From: Clostridia bacterium
GTDB lineage: Bacteria; Bacillota; Clostridia; Oscillospirales; CAG-272
DNA length: 39,129 nt
Direction: 5' to 3'
Assembly (NCBI GenBank): GCA_900768535.1
Contig: CAAGDE010000059.1
Coordinates: 1-39,129, forward strand
Under the pieces are notes generated by a model that saw only the letters and a program-made list of their open reading frames with translations, made no database searches and was not told the origin of the DNA. Below, in pieces: positions 1 through 10,800 of this stretch (positions within the stretch are counted from its first letter, which is position 1; each line of letters begins with the position of its first letter). Made by a program: the position numbers and the translations under genes.

Positions 1-1320
1 GCCCGTCACGGCATCCAGCCCGTGGTAGTATGAATAGGAGGAAACGGAATCCATATATCCGTCTGCCTTTGCCGTCACAACGAACACAATGCCGTCCTTC
101 GGCATATCGCAGTTGGCAAACACATAGTTGGTGGAGGCTCCGTTGTTGACCAGGGTGTGCGTATGGCTTGCATTGCCGCATCTGATCGTAATCAGGTAGT
201 TCTGCGCGTTCGCCACGGGATCGAACACCAGAACGCCCCCGGACACCACGCGGAAGTTGGATACGCGATCCAGCACCTTGTTCTTGTAGTATGCCGTGGC
301 AGACTGACCGTCGCAGGACACGGTAACCGTGTACTCGCCCGCCGCCTGACCCGCAAAGTCAAACCGGAACTCGTTTGCGCCGACGTTCTTGTCTTCGAGC
401 ACCATGTCGCCCTTCTTGACGGTGACACGGTAGCTTGCCGTGGGCCCCAGTGCATTCCAGCTGACCGTTTCCGCATTCACGGAAATGTTCGGAACGCCGG
501 CGGTCCGGAAGACCGCAAACAGGATCGTATCCTCGGTCAGGGTCTGACCGGTGTACTGATAGGTCAGCTTGTCGCCGGACTGATAGTCACTGACCCACCA
601 ACCGGCAAACTCCGCACCTTCCTTTACCGGGGTGGGGAGCTGATAAACAATTCCGTTGACTGTCCGGATCGGATCGTAAACGGCACCGTCGCAGGCGAAG
701 GAAACCTTGTACTCCGGTCTGCCTGCTGCGTGCTGCTCAAAGCGGGCATAGACCGCGGTATCCGCGCTGACGACTGCGGTATCGAAGTCAAATGCGGTCG
801 TATACTCCGCATCGGCATACCATCCGATGAACGCATACCCGTCCCTGGTCGGATCCGCCGGCTTTGTCGCGGTCGCGCCGTTGAGAACCTTCTGTGCCGC
901 AACGGCACTTCCGCCGCCAACCTCAAAGCTGACGGTGTAGTAGGTTCTCGGCACCATGCGGTAGGTTCCGCCGTTATAGGTCAGCTTCAGCACGCCGTTC
1001 TCCAGGACAGCGGACGCCTGTGTGTCGTCCCCCGTTTTGAACGTGAGTGTCAGATTGCCGTCCGCATAAACGAACTTACCGGTCTGTTCCCCGTTGAATC
1101 CCGAAATCAGGAAGGAATTCCCCGTAATCGTGAACAGATATTCTCTGCCGTCGTCCTTTGCATAGTAGACGTTGTCAATCCCGTAATCCGTCTGGCTGAC
1201 GCCGGGCTGATCCGGATTGTCCGGCTGCTTGCCGTCTTTGCACGCAGTCAGATGAAGCAGTGTGAAGCAGAAAATTGCAAGCAGAATCAATACGGGCAAT
1301 TTTCTTTTGTGTGTTTTCAT
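1..1320 (-). CDS. InlB B-repeat surface lipoprotein (3' end outside window)
   Basis: The frame is open from an ATG at 1320 to the window edge, 440 codons, so the C-terminus is missing. A GGAGGG ribosome site precedes the ATG. The N-terminus is a basic start, a hydrophobic stretch and the lipobox LTAC (Cys27), so the protein should be a lipid-anchored extracellular protein. Two InlB B-type repeats (the Listeria-Bacteroides repeat, PF09479) follow at roughly residues 125-190 and 200-270; the first has the typical GY.F.GWY and ..YA.F elements. The rest (about 275-440) is beta-rich and looks like fibronectin/Ig-like adhesin modules, e.g. 'ASYRVTVKKG' and 'GEYTVTVSCDG'. InlB repeats occur in adhesins and surface scaffold proteins. 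Its own promoter lies just upstream. Its role beyond surface display cannot be told from the sequence. Confidence 0.85.
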   Translation of the reverse strand, partial: MKTHKRKLPVLILLAIFCFTLLHLTACKDGKQPDNPDQPGVSQTDYGIDNVYYAKDDGREYLFTITGNSFLISGFNGEQTGKFVYADGNLTLTFKTGDDTQASAVLENGVLKLTYNGGTYRMVPRTYYTVSFEVGGGSAVAAQKVLNGATATKPADPTRDGYAFIGWYADAEYTTAFDFDTAVVSADTAVYARFEQHAAGRPEYKVSFACDGAVYDPIRTVNGIVYQLPTPVKEGAEFAGWWVSDYQSGDKLTYQYTGQTLTEDTILFAVFRTAGVPNISVNAETVSWNALGPTASYRVTVKKGDMVLEDKNVGANEFRFDFAGQAAGEYTVTVSCDGQSATAYYKNKVLDRVSNFRVVSGGVLVFDPVANAQNYLITIRCGNASHTHTLVNNGASTNYVFANCDMPKDGIVFVVTAKADGYMDSVSSYSYYHGLDAVTG

Positions 1321-1362
1321 AGATCTCCCTCCTCTTTTTTCTTTGTTTAAAAGGATGCATAT

Positions 1363-1391
1363 ATTATAGCAGAGCAGAACCAAAATTGCAA
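1363..1391 (-). promoter_or_regulatory. Putative sigma-A promoter of the 1-1320 lipoprotein gene
   Basis: On the minus strand there is a -35 TTGCAA (1386-1391), a 17-base spacer and a -10 TATAAT (1363-1368). The bases TGC before the -10 make it an extended -10. It lies about 45 bases from the start codon. Confidence 0.6.
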
Positions 1392-1634
1392 GATGTTTTG
1401 GCAAAAAATTTCATTTTATCCGTTGTATATAAAAATTTGCCGGTCAAAGCCCGATTTTCTTTGTCACAATCACAACAAAAAACCGTCACGTTGCCGTTTT
1501 TTCATCAGCACACGGATTTCGGTTGCAAGCGGCGCCGGATAAAATTGCAAATCAGCATGGGAAAGGAGGACTTTTCGTCATTTCCCGACATTCTTTTCCC
1601 GGATGCCCGGAGCAGTGCACGGAAATGTCCGAAG
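1392..1634. other. AT-rich intergenic stretch, nothing further recognised
   Basis: Between the promoter of the 1-1320 gene and the hairpin downstream of the LRR lipoprotein, the sequence is AT-rich with runs of A and T. I see no convincing coding region, RNA gene or repeat. It separates the end of the peptide-transport/protease operon from the next surface lipoprotein gene. Confidence 0.4.
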
Positions 1635-1662
1635 GGAGACGGCAAAGCGCTTCGCCGTCTCC
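1635..1662 (-). terminator. Hairpin at the end of the long surface-protein operon
   Basis: A near-perfect 28-base palindrome has GGAGACGGC arms and sits 15-45 bases after the stop codon of the LRR lipoprotein gene. It could end the operon transcript, but no clear U-tract follows on the minus strand. It also resembles the GC-rich hairpin repeats found elsewhere in this window, so it may be a dispersed repeat instead. Confidence 0.4.
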
Positions 1663-1677
1663 CCCTTTGGAGAAAAA

Positions 1678-4600
1678 TCAACCGTTGATTTCGTAAATCT
1701 GTTTGTCGTAGCTGTCCCAGTAGGGTGCCTGCCGGTAGAAGGACGCGCCGTACACGTAGATCGCCGGCACCTCGATGCCGTCAAAGACATTGTACGCGAT
1801 CTGACCGTCGGCGGGCAGATACTGCTCCAGCACCGGAACATCCGCGATCCCCGCCACTTTTTTGTAAACAGTGACGCGGTTCAACGCCGTGCATCCGGCA
1901 AAGCAGGCTCCGCCGATCTTTTCCAGTGCAGACCCGTCGGTTTCGTTTCCGAAGGTCACGCCTGCAAGCAGGCGGCAGTCGGCAAAGCAGAACTCCCCGA
2001 GCGTCAGCAGGGATGCGGGCAGCTTCATCTCCCTGATTGCCGACAGATAGAAGGCATTCTTCCCGATCTCGGTCAGCGCGTTTCCGGGCGTCATCACAAC
2101 CTTCAGATCCGTGAACCGGGTACTGTCCGCTCCGGAGGTAACGGTTCCCGCATAGGCAAACGCGAGATCTCCGATCCTTTCCAGCGTGGAGGGCAGATAC
2201 AGCTCCTCCAGTGCAGAGGAATAGGTCGTGTTGTCCGTGATCCGGTCATACGATGAATACGGATAGCACGCCGCGTCCGGAATCACCGTGACGCCCTCCT
2301 CAAAACGGAGCACCTTCAGGCTTCTGTTCCCGTGGAAGACAGCGACACCGAGTCCTGCACCGACACTGCCCGGAACCGTAACCGATTCCAGCGCACCCAT
2401 GGAGGCGAAGGCGTAATTGCCGACCTTTTTCACGGTAGAAGGAATGACAACCTCCTTCAGACCCGTGTCATAAAAGGCATACATTCCGATGCTTTCCACG
2501 GCTCCGGTCAGGTCAAACTCCTCCACATACTCCAAATATGCAAACGCAAAATCCGGAATCGCCGTGACGGCACCGGAAACGGTCAGCTTTCGCAGAGACG
2601 CAGGTCCCGCTCCGGAGTTGCTGACGCGATATTCGGTCTCGCCGTCCTCCTCCGTCCTGATGATGCTGCCGCCGAAAATGTAGAGCATATAGGTGTTTTC
2701 CGTAGCGGAACCGCCGATGAAGGGTACGGTGAGCGTTTCCAGACTGTCTGCGTTCGCAAACGCGGATGCCGCGATTTCCGTCACGCTTCCCGGAACGGTC
2801 ACGTTTCTGATGCTGCTCTTGAAGAATGCGCCGGACGCGATCTTACGGACCGCCGCATGGAATTCGATGGTCTCCTTCTGTCTCGGCACAATCAGCAGCT
2901 CGGAGTAGGTCTTGTTATAAAGGCATCCGTCATAAACGGAATACGACGGGTTCCCCGCCTCAGCCTCAAAAGCCGAGAGCTTTTCGCACCGGCTGAACGC
3001 GCCCTCGCCGATGGAGGTCACGCCGGCAGGCAACTTCAGCGTTTCCAGCGCGGTATACGCGAACGCATACGCGCCGATGGAACGGATCCCGGAAATTCCC
3101 TCCACGGTCTTCAGCCCGGTGCATCCGTAGAACGCATAATCCGCAAGTGCGGTCTGCTCGCTGCGGAAGGTCACCTTCTCCAGCGTGGCGGGGACGAAAA
3201 TCCCGGTGGCTCCGTTTGCCGAGCCGTTGGCTGCTCCGAAATAGTATGCAAGATACGGATGTGCCGCAGGCAGGCTGTCAAGTGTCAGCTCCCGCACCGC
3301 CCGGAGCCCCGCAAGCGAACCCGCTTCCAGCGTATATCCGGCAAGGTTGACGGTGGTGAGGTTGGTATTTCCGTAGAAGGCGTTTGCCCCGATCGCGGTC
3401 ACGCCGCTGGGAAGGCTCAATACCGTCTCGCTCTCGCTTCCGGGGAGGTACTTCAGCAGCTTCTCCGCACCTTTTCCCGTCCGGCAATAGAGGCTTCCGT
3501 TGATGGTATGATAGGTCGCATTCCCGCCCGTAACGGTCAGCGCGGACGGACATCCGATCAGCACGCCGTTGCCGAACGCTTCCAGCTTTGCAGGAAGATG
3601 GAATTCTCCCAGCGCCGCACAGTCGGAGAACGCATAGTCGCCGATAACGGTAATCGCGTCACCGAGTGTTGCGGTCGTCAGGGACCGGCAGCCGGAGAAC
3701 GCATAGTCGCCGATGGAAGTCACCCCCGCCGGCAGACTGACCTCCCCCAGAGCGGCACAGCCGAGGAAGGTCCCCTCCCTGATTGCGGTCAGCGATTCGA
3801 TGCTTCCGACATCCCCCAGGCGTTCGCATCCGCTGAAGGCATACGCTCCGACCGTTCCGCACGCTGCGGTCAGATTGACCTTTGCGAGCTTTGTACAGTC
3901 GGCGAATGCCGAAACGCCGATGCTCCGGATTCCTTCCGGCAGACAGACGGTCTGCAGGGTGCGGTTTTTCGAAAAGGCTCTGTCGCCGACGGCGGTGACC
4001 TTCTTCCCCTCCCACATTGCCGGCACGATCACGTGCTTGGCGCCGCCGGTATAGGAAATCACGGTTCCGTCGCGGATTGCAAGCCCTTCGCTGTAGGCGA
4101 TGCCGTAGAGCCGGAGGGTTTCGTTCACCGCCGCCGAGAAGTCATACGGAGCAGTCATGGCGCTGTCGGTGTACCACAGGTAGCAATATTCGCTGTCCGG
4201 AGAAAGCGGCTTTGCGGCTTCTCCTTTTTTGACAACCGCGGTCGCGGCAAGACTGCCGTCAATGTAGCCGCTCAGCTCCGCGTATCCGTCGGCAACCTTC
4301 CAGCCGGCGTAAAGCGTGATGTTTTCGTTCAGCGCCGCAGAGAAGGAATACGCCGCGGTACACGCCGCATCGGTAAACCAGCCGGTGAAGCCGTAGCCTT
4401 CCCGCGTGGGGTCGGCGGGTGCCGTAACAGCCGTTCCTTTTTCGGCAACGGCGCTTGCAACGGCGCTTCCGCCGCGGCTGTCAAAGCGCACCAGGCAAGC
4501 GGTGTTCGGAACCCATGCGGCATAATAGGTTATGTCGGTTCTGACGGCTCCGAAGGTTGCGGCAACCGAAAGCGCCTCATCCTCAAACCAGCCGCCGAAG

Positions 4601-4839
4601 CTGTAGCCGGGACGGCTCGGAGCCTCCGGCTCCGAAACCGTCTCTCCGGCATCCAGCCGGGATACCGCAGGGGCACTGCCGTCACGATAATCAAACGTGA
4701 CGGTCAGCTTTTCGCCCGCGGGAACGGAGGTGACAGGCTCCGTTGCAGTATCTTCCGGTTTCTTTCCGCGACAGGATACCGCTAAGAGAGCAACGCACAG
4801 AAGCGCAAGGACGGTCAGAAACAGGTTGAATTTACGCAT
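1678..4839 (-). CDS. InlB-repeat / leucine-rich-repeat (BspA-like) surface lipoprotein
   Basis: This 1053-aa protein starts at the ATG at 4839, which has GGAGG seven to eight bases upstream; an upstream in-frame start at 4872 lacks such a site. The signal peptide ends in a lipobox (LLAVSC, Cys23), so it is probably lipid-anchored on the cell surface. Three InlB B-type repeats follow at about residues 40-250 (two clear, with GY.FGGWF and GY.FTGWF; the third degenerate). From about residue 265 to the end are some 25-30 LRR_5/BspA-like repeats of the kind 'V.AIG..AF.GC..L..V.LP'. No enzyme domain is visible. Known BspA-like proteins bind host proteins or other cells; that role here is inference. 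The ATG overlaps the stop of the upstream protease gene by 8 bases, so the two are probably translationally coupled and work at the same surface. Confidence 0.9.
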   Translation of the reverse strand: MRKFNLFLTVLALLCVALLAVSCRGKKPEDTATEPVTSVPAGEKLTVTFDYRDGSAPAVSRLDAGETVSEPEAPSRPGYSFGGWFEDEALSVAATFGAVRTDITYYAAWVPNTACLVRFDSRGGSAVASAVAEKGTAVTAPADPTREGYGFTGWFTDAACTAAYSFSAALNENITLYAGWKVADGYAELSGYIDGSLAATAVVKKGEAAKPLSPDSEYCYLWYTDSAMTAPYDFSAAVNETLRLYGIAYSEGLAIRDGTVISYTGGAKHVIVPAMWEGKKVTAVGDRAFSKNRTLQTVCLPEGIRSIGVSAFADCTKLAKVNLTAACGTVGAYAFSGCERLGDVGSIESLTAIREGTFLGCAALGEVSLPAGVTSIGDYAFSGCRSLTTATLGDAITVIGDYAFSDCAALGEFHLPAKLEAFGNGVLIGCPSALTVTGGNATYHTINGSLYCRTGKGAEKLLKYLPGSESETVLSLPSGVTAIGANAFYGNTNLTTVNLAGYTLEAGSLAGLRAVRELTLDSLPAAHPYLAYYFGAANGSANGATGIFVPATLEKVTFRSEQTALADYAFYGCTGLKTVEGISGIRSIGAYAFAYTALETLKLPAGVTSIGEGAFSRCEKLSAFEAEAGNPSYSVYDGCLYNKTYSELLIVPRQKETIEFHAAVRKIASGAFFKSSIRNVTVPGSVTEIAASAFANADSLETLTVPFIGGSATENTYMLYIFGGSIIRTEEDGETEYRVSNSGAGPASLRKLTVSGAVTAIPDFAFAYLEYVEEFDLTGAVESIGMYAFYDTGLKEVVIPSTVKKVGNYAFASMGALESVTVPGSVGAGLGVAVFHGNRSLKVLRFEEGVTVIPDAACYPYSSYDRITDNTTYSSALEELYLPSTLERIGDLAFAYAGTVTSGADSTRFTDLKVVMTPGNALTEIGKNAFYLSAIREMKLPASLLTLGEFCFADCRLLAGVTFGNETDGSALEKIGGACFAGCTALNRVTVYKKVAGIADVPVLEQYLPADGQIAYNVFDGIEVPAIYVYGASFYRQAPYWDSYDKQIYEING

Positions 4840-7800
4840 CTGCGTTTCCTCCTTTTTTCTTTTTGAACACAAGAATGAGTGCAGCTACAGCCACAGTCAC
4901 AATCAGCTGATCCATGCCAAGCAGGCTGTTGCAGCCGCGGGAGCCGTTTTGTCCGGAGCTTCCGGTGTCCCCGGTGTTGTCTCCGCCGGCGGTGTCGGAA
5001 GGATCCTTTGTTCCGGTCGTGTCTCCCGGTTCGTCGGAATCGCCCGGATCGGACGGTTCCGTATCCGTTGTTCCCGGATCGGACGGCGGATTGTCGCGCC
5101 GCAGCTGCTCCGCAACCAGGACTGCCGCCTCCAGCTTTTTGCTGTTGGTGACAAACGAAATCTGCTCCGCATCCATTGCATGGTAAAGGCGGTTGAGGTA
5201 TTCCACCTGCTCCACGTCCGCCAGCGTAATGGTATCGGGAAGCTCGTCAATCATCCGGATCAAAAGCTCGGTGCTGTTGGTCATCGAAATCCGGTCGGTC
5301 TTTACAGCCTCGCCGATGTAGCGCTCCCATGTGTAACTGTCATAGCGGACCGCGTTCTTCGGAACCGTAACCGTCAGGTTGATCCGGGTTCCTCCCTGTG
5401 CGGGGATGAAATCGACAAGGTTGTTGTACGTCCAGCCGTCCGGAGAGTTGGTGTAGTATCTGCTCTCCAGCACCGGTGCTTCTACCGGCAGGAAGTTGAT
5501 CTTTTCCAGTGCGGAGCATCCGTAGAATGCCGCCGCACCGATGTTGGAAACGGTTCTTGCAACGGTGATCTCCTTCAGGTACACGGCGGTGGAGAATGCC
5601 TCCTGGGCAATCCGGACGGTTCCTTCCAGAACCTCGTAGCTTGTTTCCGGGGAGCCGGACGGATATGCGACAAGCTCGTACATTCCGTTCTCCAGCTTCC
5701 GGTAAACCGCACCGCGGTCGTCCGTAAAGTAGGTCTTGCAGGCTTCGTCAACCGTGATTTCGGCGATCCGGAGAATGCCGGCATCGGTGGAATGGAACGC
5801 CTTGGTAATGAACGCACCGGGAGCAATGCTCTCCATCGTGGCAGGGAGCGAAAGCTTGGTGAGTCTTGTGGCGTAGAAGGCATAGGTGCCGAGATGGACC
5901 AGGCTTCCGAGGCTGATCTTCTCCAGGGAAGAAGCCAGCATGAATGCGTAATCACCGATATCCGTGCACGCCGGCAGGTTCAGTTCCTTGAGCCCTGCGG
6001 TACGGTAGAAGGCGGCAATCCCGACGGTCCGGACCTTTTCCGCGAAGAAATCGGTCAGGTTTTTCATGTTGGCAAAGCCGTAATCACCGATCCCGGTCAG
6101 CTCCGGCAGTTCCAAAGAAGCGATTGCCGTACCGAAGAGGGCGTAGCTTCCGACCGTCTCCAGCCGATCCGCGCGCAGGGTCTCTACGGCGGAGCCGACC
6201 AACGCATAGGAGCCAAGCTGCCGGATGTTGGCAAGATTCAGATTTTTCAGTGCCGCGGTCTGACAGAAGGCAAAGTCGCCGGCGGCCGTGACCGATGCGG
6301 GAATGGTAATCCCGGTCAGTGCGCTGTCTCCGAAGAAGCAGTAAGCGGGAATTTCGGTAAGTGCCGCCGGGAGCGTGATCTCCTTCAGTCCGGTCTCGGC
6401 AAAGCACGCCTCGCCGAGCGTCCCGACCGATGCGGGCAGAGTGATTTCCTCCAGCGCCCCGCACTTCCGGAACGCATAGCCGCCGATCGCCGTCACGCCG
6501 TCGTGCAGGGTGACCTTCGTCAGATTCTTACACTGTGCGAACATTCCGTCCGCAAGAGAGGTGAGCTGTGCGGGAACGGTAACGCTCTTGATTCCGTAGT
6601 TTCCGCAGAATGCGTACTCCCCGACCGAGGTAACCGAAGCGGGAAGGGTGAAATCCCCCCATGTGACGGAAACACAGCCGTAGAACGCATTGGCACCGAT
6701 GGTCTTCAGTCCCTCCGGCAGTTCAAACGCCACCAGGTACGGGCAGTTGTAGAAGGTGCCGTCTCCGATCTCGGTCAGATTTCCGATGGAGGAAACACTG
6801 CGCACGGTGCAGTTCATAAAGGCGTTTTTCCCGATTTTGCGGACGTTTGGCAGATAGATGTTGTTGACGCCGCCCTTGTAAGAGAACGCATAGTCTCCGA
6901 TCTCACGGACAGAGCCGGGCACCGTAAAGCCGCCGGCAACCTTTCCCGCAGGCATCAGAATCAGCTTGGTCATGTCTCTGGTGTAAAGAACGCCGCCGGA
7001 AACCGTCAGATATTTGCTTCCCGGCTCAACCGTAAACGCGGTCACGTTATAGTCGCCGTAGAAAACACCCTCGCCGATTTCACGGATGACGGCATCCGCA
7101 CTGAAGGTCACCGCCTCCAGCGCCGAGCAGCTGGCAAATGCAAATGTTCCGAGGTACTCGCACCCCGCCGGAACGAACACCGACGGCAGACTTGCGCAGT
7201 TTGCAAACGCATAGTCTCCCAGATACCGAAGCGACCCGTCAAAAATGAGATTGACCAGCGAGGAGCAGCCGTTGAAGGCTCCGTAGCCGATTTCGGTCAC
7301 ATCGGAGGTGAAGCGGACGGTGGTGATGCGGGAACAGCCGAGGAAGGCAAGCCTGCCGACAAACTGCGCGGACAGCTCCAGCTCCCGAATGGAGGAGCAG
7401 TTGGCAAAGCAGTATTCCGGAATATAAATCCGTTCGCCGACCGTCAGATCACGGATGCCGGAGCATCCGACGAACGAATACTCGCCCAGCTGACCGACCC
7501 GGCTCAGATCCAGCGACTCAATGGACTCGCAGAAGCCGAATGCGTATTCGCAGATGGTATGACAGTTTTCAAGATTCACGGTCTTAAGGGACGTGCATCC
7601 GTAGAAGGCAAGCCGCTGAATGGTCTGCACCTTTTCCAGGTTAATCGTCTCCAGCGCCTTGTTCTGTCCGAAGCCCCACTCGTCAATCTGCTTGATGGTG
7701 GAGGGCAGAACGATCTCCTTCAGATTTTCACATCCGTAGAAGGCGGCGTACTGGATTTCCTCCACGCCCTCAGGGATAATGACCTTGGTAATATACTTGT

Positions 7801-10800
7801 TGTTTACGAACGCCAGGCGGTAGATGGTGGTGATTCCCTTTTCGGCGGGAATTTCCACAACGCCGTTTTCGTCTCCCCGTCCGGTATAGGACTTGAGGTA
7901 GATGCTTTCAATCGTAAACTCTTCCTTGACACGGACCCGGCAGGTGGCGGAGAAGAGCTTTCCCTTTGCCGCCGCCGTCACATTGGCGGAGCCGGATTCC
8001 TTTGCATACACGGTGCAGTGAAGCGGATTGTTCGGGTCAACGGTCAGCGTGACATAGGAGGATGCGGTCTTCCACTCAATCTCCGGTGTCTCCGTCATGT
8101 TGTACGGGAACATTTCCACATACAGCTCCAGCGTCTCCCCCCGCTCCAGGGTGACCGAGTTCTCGTTCAGCTGCAGTCCGGACAGAGGAATGCCCGTCCC
8201 GCTTGCCGCTCCCTTGCAGGAAATCTCCACCGAGGCAGAGGCTCCGGTCCGGGAGGTAGCCGTAATGGTTGCGTTCCCCGCCTTGAGCGTTGTAACGATT
8301 CCGTCCTTGACAATCGCCACGCTCTCATCGGAGGAGGTCCATGTCATTGACGCGGTGTAAACGTCCTTCGGCGTGGTTTCCAGGTTCTCCAGAAGGTTCT
8401 TCTGGGTGTAGGGCGCCATGGTGAAGGTAATCACCTTGCCGTCTGCGGTCGAATTCCGTCCGCTCTTGAACGCCACCGTCTCGGCATCGGTCTTTTTCAG
8501 TGTGTAATACAGGCTGGTGCTGTGCTTTGCATAGTCATAAACCTGAATGCCGATGTTCTTGGAGCCTGCTTCCGCTCCGTCCTTGAGACGGTACCAGATG
8601 TCGGTCAGATCCTGTGTGATCTTGTTGACCTTTCCGCCTTCAAAATCGTCCACCGGGATCATTCCCTTGATGACCGGCTCGGCGTTGACGGGGTTTCCGT
8701 TTTCGTCCAGGTAGTCATAGGTGTAGAGGAAGTAGCCCTGCACAAACCGGTTGTCGTAAATATGCATATCCAGCAGATAATCGGTCACGTTCCCCGACTT
8801 GTCGGTCTTGACGCGCAGGGTGTTGAGATCCTCGCGGATGACCGGCGCCTCATCGTCCATGTAGAACGAGAAGCTGAACGTATCCTTATCGTTGTGCTGT
8901 TCGCCCTCCCAATCGAGCGCGCAGGTCATGGTGAAGTCGTATTTGGTATTGTTGGCAAGTCCCGCTTCCGATGCATCGAAATCGACCATCACGTAGCCGC
9001 CGGTCTGCTGACCGTTGTAGTAGGACTTCCGGCAGTTCTGCGTTTCCTTTTCAAAGACAACCTCACCGGTCACGGAATCGGTAATCTTCATCTTGACGGT
9101 CTTTGCATTCCGCAAAAGGCCTGCCGCGATGTAATACAGCTTGAAGTTTCCGTCCTTGGAGGAGGTCAGCGAGCAGTATTTCTCCAGCGTTGCGGGCTGT
9201 TCATAGCCGTCCGCGAGAATGAAGCCGACCTTGCCCATGTAGTAATAGCCGAAATCGTCCTCGGTTCTGCCGGTGCCGTTGTAGTAGCCGACCATCGGGA
9301 TGGAGGCGAACACATCCGGCTTCAGCTTCTCGTCCTCCAGAACGGAGGTGTCCTTCTGCTCCTCACCGACCTCAAATTCGGTGACATCCAGCATCGGAGC
9401 CTTGGTCCAGTCCCCGTAGAATCCCAGGTACGGAACGGTCAGATCGGTATCGCAGTCCTGCGCGGTCAGCGTCACAAAGCCTTCAACGTACATTCCGTTT
9501 CTGAACTTCGCGTCCAGATATTCGCGGTCCGCCGCGCTCAGCTTCACCGTCACCGTAACGGTGGCGTCGCCGTAGCCGCCGACCGTTACCATATTCCCGC
9601 GCAGGGTTCCGTTCTCCACCGCGTAGCTGACGGCGGGAGAGAGCAGATATGCCTGCTCCGCCACGGTCTTGCCGTCGGAGGAAACGCCCTCCGTCATGGT
9701 AACGACATTCAGCGCATAGGACAGAACGAAGCCGGAGGTGTTGACCAGATGGAAGGTCAGGGTATACTCACCGGTCTTTTTCGGGTCATCTCCCAGCGAA
9801 ATCTTGGTCTTGTCGCTCCCCTCCACCAAAAGGTATGCAGGGGTCCTGATGGCTCTCTCCGCATCGGCAAGTCCGGCTCCCTGCTTTCTCGGAGAATAGG
9901 GATTGCCGGCCTCGTTCCGCAGGATGGAAGCCGTGGACATCAAAAGGCGGTTGACCATAATCATGGTCTCCTTCGCCGTCAGATCCGGGTATTTCGCCTT
10001 GACGGACTCGCGGACCAGCGCCGCGGAACCCGCAAGGTTCGGGCACGCCATGGAGGTTCCCGAAAGGATATCGTAGCCGCCGCGCACCGCGGAATTGATG
10101 TCGCCGCCGTAGGAGGTCACATCCGGGGAAAGCTCCAGGTCGGAGTTGGGTCCCCAGGAGGAGAAGTCGCTCATGAACGGTCCCGCCAGGTTTTCGGCGT
10201 CCAGCACCAGCTTTCCGGTGGGATGTGCTTCGAAATACTTTCCGGAATCCATCGAAACGGAGCACGCCGGCATGGTGGAAACGCCGATCGTCATCGAGAT
10301 GTTACCGGACACGTTGTTGTAAATAATGACACCGATGGCGCCGTGATTCCTGGCAGTGTCGACCTTTTCCTCAAAGGTGGTCACACCGCGCTTGACAACG
10401 GCAATCTTGCCCTTGACATCCACCGTCTCATAGTTTCCGTCGTTTCCGATACCCGGAACCAGGACATAGTCCAGCTCTGCGGTCTTCTGCCCGTTCAGCA
10501 TCAGTTCATAGAACTCAATCTCATCGCCGTTGTTCCGCTTTGCCTTTGTCAGATAGATCGGCTGTTCGCCGTTGGCGTGGAGATAGTTCGTCTTGGCGCC
10601 CGTTACGGATGCAACGGAAACCGAGGACGGGTAGGTTGCGGGAGAGCCGATGGTGGCGGAATCCGGATTGCTGACCAGGTTGGTGTCACCGTTCTCGGAG
10701 CCCTTTGCAGAGGACGCGGAGTTGGACGCCGCCACGATCAGGTTGATGCCTGCCTCGCGGACGGAATCGTAAATCTCGTTGATGCCCTCATCGTCCGCCG

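Noticed and set aside
157..1350. Plus-strand open frame opposite the first lipoprotein
   Set aside because: The minus strand has a signal peptide, lipobox and InlB repeats in an open frame to the window edge; the plus frame has none.
4832..5000. Sortase LPXTG anchor on the subtilase
   Set aside because: No LPXTG-like motif precedes the hydrophobic segment.
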